Shown here piece after piece: positions 60,040 through 64,000 of a stretch of DNA of 64,000 nucleotides. Origin of the DNA: Acidipropionibacterium jensenii DSM 20535. Lineage in GTDB: Bacteria; Actinomycetota; Actinomycetes; Propionibacteriales; Propionibacteriaceae. The stretch covers positions 1 through 64,000 of the forward strand of contig NZ_AUDD01000011.1 in the NCBI RefSeq assembly GCF_000425285.1. Reading direction: 5' to 3'. Made by a program: the position numbers and the translations under genes. Under the pieces are notes generated by a model. That model was given only the letters and a program-made list of their open reading frames with translations. It did not search any database and was not told where the DNA came from. Positions within the stretch are counted from its first letter, which is position 1. Each line of letters opens with the position of its first letter.

Positions 60040-62613
60040 TCAGGCACTGGCCCTCTGACGTCTCAGCACCACAGCGGTCGCCACCCAGCTCACCAGGCAG
60101 ATGGCCGCCAGCGCGGAACCACTGATGAGCCACTGGGTGGCCTCGTGACGCCACAGCCAGTCCTCGTGCGCCCCCGGTGAGGGCGGTCGGATATGTGTGA
60201 GATCAATCGTGCTCGCCGACTGAGCATAACCCCAGCGTCCCGGAGCGGGGGCGGCCAGAATCTCCATCGCGGTGCGTCCGGCGACCTCGATGATGCCCCC
60301 GCACAGGACCAGCTGGGCCATCACGAAGACCACCATGGCGGGCATCACCTGCTCATTGGTGCTCACCACCGAGGAGATCAGCAGGCCGGCGACGGCCGAG
60401 GAGAAGGCGGTGCCGAAGACGCACACGCCGAGCTCCAGCCAGCCCGGACCGAGGATGACGCCGTTGCCGGGGGGATCCTTGCCGATCAGGACGACGCCGA
60501 TCAGCAGGGCCGACTGGACGGCGCTGATGAGCACCAGCATGGTCACCTTCGACAACAGGTACATCTGTTGGGACAGCCCCACGGCCCGTTCCCGCAGGAA
60601 GATCGGGCGTTCGGCGATGAGCTCGCGGATGCTGGCCGAGACCCCCATGAAGGAGGCACCGATGACGATGATGGTGAGCAGGGTGGAGGCCTCGCCCGGA
60701 TGCTTCGGGTCGTGCGGTCCGAACCCCCCGGAGCCCGGAATGGCCAGCGCCATCAGGGCGATGACGATCGGCATGAAGAGGCTGGAGAGCAGATAGTTGC
60801 GGTCCGAGGCGATCAGCCTCATCTGGCGCGAGGCCAGCGTCGACCACTGCCGGGTGGCCGAGCTCACCCGGGTTCGACGGCGTCTGGCCCCCGAGCCGCC
60901 GGGCCGTGCGGGCGGCTGTCCGGCAGGCATCGCGTCGGGAGGGTTGCCGGCCCGCTGGGCCCACAGCTGGGGTTCGGCGGTGACAGCCTCGAAGACGTCT
61001 GCATAGTCGGCCATCTGGAAGTGCTCGAGCAGCTGGTCGGGAGCTCCGAAGTAGGCCACCCGGCCGCCCGGGGCCAGCAGCAGCACCTTGTCGCAGGCGG
61101 CGAGGTTGCTGATCGAGTGGGTGATGACGATGACCACCCGGCCGGCGTCGGCCTGGCTGCGCAGCAGCCGCATCACCGACCGGTCGAGGTTGGGGTCCAG
61201 GCCGGAGGTGGGCTCGTCGAGGAGCAGCAGGCTGGGCTGGGTGAGCAGCTCCAGGGCGACCGAGACCCGCTTGCGCTGGCCCCCCGACAGCCGCGAGATG
61301 GTGGTGGCGGCGTGCTCGGCCAGGCCCAGATCCGCCATCACCCGGTCGATCTCGTGGTCGCGCTGTGCGGCGGTGTAGTCCTTGGGCAGTCGCAGCCGGG
61401 CGGCGTAGTCGAGGGCCTGGCGCACGGTGAGCCGGGTGTGCACCAGATCGTCCTGGGGGACGACGCCGATCCGGCCCTTGAGTTCGGCGTAGTTGCGGTA
61501 GAGGTCCTCGTCCTCGTAGACGACGGCCCCGGAGGTGGCCGGCTGGGACCCGGTGAGGGCCTTGAGGAGGGTGGACTTGCCGGCCCCGGAGGGCCCGATG
61601 ACGGCGACCAGGCTGCCGGTGAGCAGGCCGAAGCTGACGTCGTGGAGGAGCTGCTTGCCGTTCGGCAGGGTGAAGCACAGTCCGTGGGCGGCCAGGATGT
61701 TGCGCGGCGGGGCCGCCAGGGTGAGCTGTCCGGCCCTCAGCACCAGGTTGGTGCGCCCGACGGTGAGTCGGTCCCCCTCGCCCAGGTGGCCGCGGCTGAT
61801 CCGCCGCGAGTTGATGTAGGTGCCGTTTCCCGACCGCAGGTCCCAGACGTCGAATCCGTTGCCGGCCGGCCGCAGCTGGGCGTGCGAGCGGGAGACCAGC
61901 GGGTCGTCGATGACGATGGCGTTGTGGGGGTCGCGCCCGATTCCCCAGATCGGGGTGCCCGGGCCTGGGGCCTGAGGGGTGGTCTGGGGTGCGTTCTGTG
62001 GTGGTACGGCCTGGGGTGCGGTGGCCGGGGTGGCCTGTCCTGGGCCGCCCTGTGCGCCTGGTGTGCCCTGTGCGCCGGGGCCGCCTTGAGTGCCGGGGCC
62101 GCTGGCGCTACCTGGACCGCCCGCTCCGCCGAACCCGCCCGGACCTCCTGGACCGCCGGGTTGGGAGCGCGCCCCCGGGCCGGGGGCCATGCCGGGCTGT
62201 CGGTGCACCATCACGGTGCTGAACGGGGAGGACTCCACCGGGCTGTGGCCGCTGGCGGCCTCGATGTGGACCGGGAAGCCGTCCGGGGCACCGAGCGCCA
62301 GGGTGAACGGGGCGACGAGGACGGTGCTGCCGATCCGGGACCCGTTGAGGAAACTGCCGTTGCTGGAGTGGTCCTCGACCCCGACGCGGTCGCCCCCGAG
62401 GGCGGTGAGCACGAGATGGGTCCGGGAGATGCGGCCGTCGTCGATGACCAGCTGGGCGCCCGGGTCGCGTCCGATCCGGATCGGCGTGCCCTGGGCCAGC
62501 AGAGTGGTGCGGGGTCCGCAGGTGACCGTGAGCACCGGTGCCAGGACCGTGCCCGTCCCGGCGTTGGAGGGCATGGGCGCTCCCGGATGGGGACGAGACG
62601 GCGTCTGGGTCAC
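60040..62613 (-). CDS. FHA-domain ABC exporter (Rv1747-like)
   Basis: An 857-residue protein: FHA domain 1 (about 30-118, IGRDPGAQLVIDDGRISRTH), a long Pro/Gly linker, FHA domain 2 (about 205-295, IGRDPHNAIVIDDPLVSRSH), an ABC ATPase (Walker A GPSGAGKST, LSGGQRKRVS, LLLLDEPTSGLD) and an ABC-2-type membrane domain with six helices. FHA domains bind phosphothreonine, here most simply on the adjacent kinase. In Mycobacterium the homologue exports a lipid-linked sugar-type cargo; the cargo here is unknown. The start is GTG 62613 with AGGAGC upstream. Confidence 0.93.
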   Translation of the reverse strand: MTQTPSRPHPGAPMPSNAGTGTVLAPVLTVTCGPRTTLLAQGTPIRIGRDPGAQLVIDDGRISRTHLVLTALGGDRVGVEDHSSNGSFLNGSRIGSTVLVAPFTLALGAPDGFPVHIEAASGHSPVESSPFSTVMVHRQPGMAPGPGARSQPGGPGGPGGFGGAGGPGSASGPGTQGGPGAQGTPGAQGGPGQATPATAPQAVPPQNAPQTTPQAPGPGTPIWGIGRDPHNAIVIDDPLVSRSHAQLRPAGNGFDVWDLRSGNGTYINSRRISRGHLGEGDRLTVGRTNLVLRAGQLTLAAPPRNILAAHGLCFTLPNGKQLLHDVSFGLLTGSLVAVIGPSGAGKSTLLKALTGSQPATSGAVVYEDEDLYRNYAELKGRIGVVPQDDLVHTRLTVRQALDYAARLRLPKDYTAAQRDHEIDRVMADLGLAEHAATTISRLSGGQRKRVSVALELLTQPSLLLLDEPTSGLDPNLDRSVMRLLRSQADAGRVVIVITHSISNLAACDKVLLLAPGGRVAYFGAPDQLLEHFQMADYADVFEAVTAEPQLWAQRAGNPPDAMPAGQPPARPGGSGARRRRTRVSSATRQWSTLASRQMRLIASDRNYLLSSLFMPIVIALMALAIPGSGGFGPHDPKHPGEASTLLTIIVIGASFMGVSASIRELIAERPIFLRERAVGLSQQMYLLSKVTMLVLISAVQSALLIGVVLIGKDPPGNGVILGPGWLELGVCVFGTAFSSAVAGLLISSVVSTNEQVMPAMVVFVMAQLVLCGGIIEVAGRTAMEILAAPAPGRWGYAQSASTIDLTHIRPPSPGAHEDWLWRHEATQWLISGSALAAICLVSWVATAVVLRRQRASA

Positions 62614-62694
62614 GTGGTGCTCCTGTCCGGTGGCGGATGGCGACAGGGTGAATCCTTCGGTCAGACTACCGACCGGACTCGCAGGAGGGGGCGA

Positions 62695-62721
62695 ACCCGG
62701 CCCGATGGAGTCGGGCCGGGT
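62695..62721 (-). terminator. Hairpin after tusA
   Basis: ACCCGGCCCGA pairs exactly with TCGGGCCGGGT around TGGAG, about 85 bp past the tusA stop on the minus strand. Confidence 0.5.
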
Positions 62722-62804
62722 CCGGTGTGGGCTGGGGCAGGTCAGCTGCGGGACAGGTTCGGGGCTCCCGTGCAGGGATTCCTGGGCGGCGCTGGCGAGG
62801 GCCC

Positions 62805-63029
62805 CTACTTGCGGACCGTGATGGTCCAGCTGGCGCTGCCGACCTTGCGGAAGTCGGTCACCTCGTGGCCGGCGTCGGCGGCCCAGGCGGGCAGCGCCGA
62901 GGTGGCCTGGGTGCAGTCGAAGTTGATCACCAGTTCATCGCCGGCCGGGATCTGGCTGATCGCCTCCTGAGCCTCGATGAGGGGGAAGGGGCAGACGTTG
63001 CCGCCGGTCTCCAGGATGTGGGTGGCCAT
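62805..63029 (-). CDS. tsuB: TusA-family sulfur carrier (YeeD/TsuB-like)
   Basis: A 74-residue TusA-type sulfur carrier. The conserved Cys is in VCPFPLIEA (residue 13), which carries sulfur as persulfide. Family length is normal. The YeeE/TsuA gene follows upstream on the same strand, and in E. coli this pair imports thiosulfate, which is the basis for the symbol. AGGAGACAGCC precedes ATG 63029. Confidence 0.88.
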   Translation of the reverse strand: MATHILETGGNVCPFPLIEAQEAISQIPAGDELVINFDCTQATSALPAWAADAGHEVTDFRKVGSASWTITVRK

Positions 63030-63216
63030 GGCTGTCTCCTAGGGGTACGGGACGGGTGGGATGTGCTGGGTGGAACGTGCGTGGACGAGATGGTGCGTGG
63101 ACGAGATGGTTCGGGGAGCCGTGTCGACGAGTCCAAGTCGGTGGTGGCGTCCGGCATGTCGTCTGCGGCAGCGCGATGAGGCCGCCGAGTCCGCGTGGGG
63201 GCGTCGGTGATCCGAC

Positions 63217-64000
63217 TCAGAGCGAGACGGGGACCGAGGTCGGCGTCTGCGCCCCGACGGTGGTGAGGGGGTGGGGGACGGAGCGGGCGGCGCGCGGCTG
63301 GAGGTAGCGGACCGCCAGGCCGACGCCGATGAAGGTGAACCCGAAGGCCAGCCAGCCCTGCCAGGCGAGCTGGGCGGTCTCCACCATCGAGTTGCCGATG
63401 GTGCAACCGCCGGCCCAGGAGGCTCCCACGCCCAGACCGATGCCGCCGATCGCCGAGCGGATCGCGGTGCCGGCGTCGGGGACCCGGATCCGGAACTCGC
63501 CGCTCGCCCAGGCGGCCGCGGCCGATCCGAGCAGGATGCCGAGGACCAGCCACACGCCCCAGTCGATGCGGGCGGGGTTGCCGGTGACGAACCAGTTCGC
63601 GAGGTTGGCGGACGGGGTGGTGATTCCCAGGCCGGCCTGTCGGCCGCTGGCGAAGCTCAGCGGGTAGGCGACGATCGCGACGGCCGAGATGACCAGGGCG
63701 GTGACCAGCGGGTGCCAGGACTTCTCGAAGAGCAGGTGGGCCAGGCCGGTGCGGGTGGGAGGCAGGGTGGCGACCTTGGGGCGTGGGGTGGTCAGCTCCC
63801 GGTAGACGAGGTACCCGGCGCCCGCGACGATCACCGCGATGACGATCCACGAGGAGATGTGGAGACTGGCCGGAATCGTGGTGACCGGCAGGGTGACGCT
63901 GCGCAGCCCCTGGTTGAGGGGCTCGAGGGGGCCGTACTTCATGGCGGCGGCGGAGGTGGCGTAGAGCACCAGGGCGATCCAGCTTCCGACCAGACCCTCG
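63217..64000 (-). CDS. tsuA: YeeE/YedE (TsuA) thiosulfate transporter, 5' end outside window
   Basis: The frame is open through the right window edge, so the gene is partial here (about 261 residues of its C-terminal part). It has six or more hydrophobic helices and the signature GLGVGASWAGGCTIGNS, whose Cys corresponds to one of the pore cysteines in YeeE. Coupled to the TusA-like gene after a 187-bp gap that contains a direct repeat of GCGTGGACGAGATGGT. Likely role: thiosulfate uptake, handing sulfur to the carrier. Confidence 0.85.
   Translation of the reverse strand, partial: EGLVGSWIALVLYATSAAAMKYGPLEPLNQGLRSVTLPVTTIPASLHISSWIVIAVIVAGAGYLVYRELTTPRPKVATLPPTRTGLAHLLFEKSWHPLVTALVISAVAIVAYPLSFASGRQAGLGITTPSANLANWFVTGNPARIDWGVWLVLGILLGSAAAAWASGEFRIRVPDAGTAIRSAIGGIGLGVGASWAGGCTIGNSMVETAQLAWQGWLAFGFTFIGVGLAVRYLQPRAARSVPHPLTTVGAQTPTSVPVSL

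Overview
The window is high-GC, densely coded actinobacterial DNA. The gene content (cca–DUF6049–pseudokinase–sigM block, propionibacterial-style SorC regulator beside glycerol genes, GTG starts, strong GGAGG/AAGGAG ribosome sites, many 4-bp stop/start overlaps) fits Propionibacteriaceae, most likely an Acidipropionibacterium-like species. That placement is inference; there is no rRNA, and I found no rRNA, tRNA or CRISPR array.

Layout. 0–2 kb: the right end of an ISL3-family insertion sequence, then a membrane protein that may be 5'-truncated by it and an AT-richer orphan gene. 1.9–7.7 kb: housekeeping and stress genes (glutaminase, DUF6325/SHOCT pair, OsmC, thioredoxin, pseudouridine synthase, HxlR/NAD(P)-binding divergent pair). 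7.9–13.6 kb: HtrA-type protease, then a glycerol locus (SorC regulator, glpF, glpK). 14–23 kb: a minus-strand block (sigM-like sigma, stand-alone pseudokinase, DUF6049, C39-like peptidase, cca) from which the usual murJ is absent. 23–31 kb: glycerate kinase, MscS channel, penicillin-binding lipoprotein, and an amino-sugar recycling pair (BadF-type kinase and murQ). 31–38 kb: ACT + UPF0210 pair, dinucleotide-binding reductase, a GH29 fucosidase coupled to an acyltransferase, adenosine deaminase. 39–45 kb: citrate synthase and cell-envelope proteins (SH3/RlpA, L,D-transpeptidase, lipoprotein). 45–53 kb: SRAP protein, a GlpT-type organophosphate antiporter, and a translationally coupled ABC transporter plus two-component system. 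53–64 kb: lipase-like hydrolase, a eukaryotic-type double-length phosphofructokinase, a Ser/Thr kinase + FHA-ABC exporter operon, and a TusA/YeeE thiosulfate uptake pair cut by the window end.

Together the genes describe a saccharolytic, glycerol-using organism: GlpF/GlpK bring in and phosphorylate glycerol, GlpT and the neighbouring ABC system plausibly take up phosphorylated carbon, PFK and glycerate kinase feed glycolysis, and several envelope modules (PBP, Ldt, RlpA, murQ, pseudokinase) handle peptidoglycan.

The most unusual signal is non-coding. Three sequence-different intergenic elements (13.84 and 33.28 kb, identical copies; 31.17 kb; 38.31/38.85 kb) share one architecture: a word repeated at exactly 19-bp period and then mirrored as a perfect inverted repeat. 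Other gaps between genes carry further, different tandem or dispersed repeats (23.0, 33.4, 34.2, 36.7, 38.4–39.2, 44.9, 56.5 kb).
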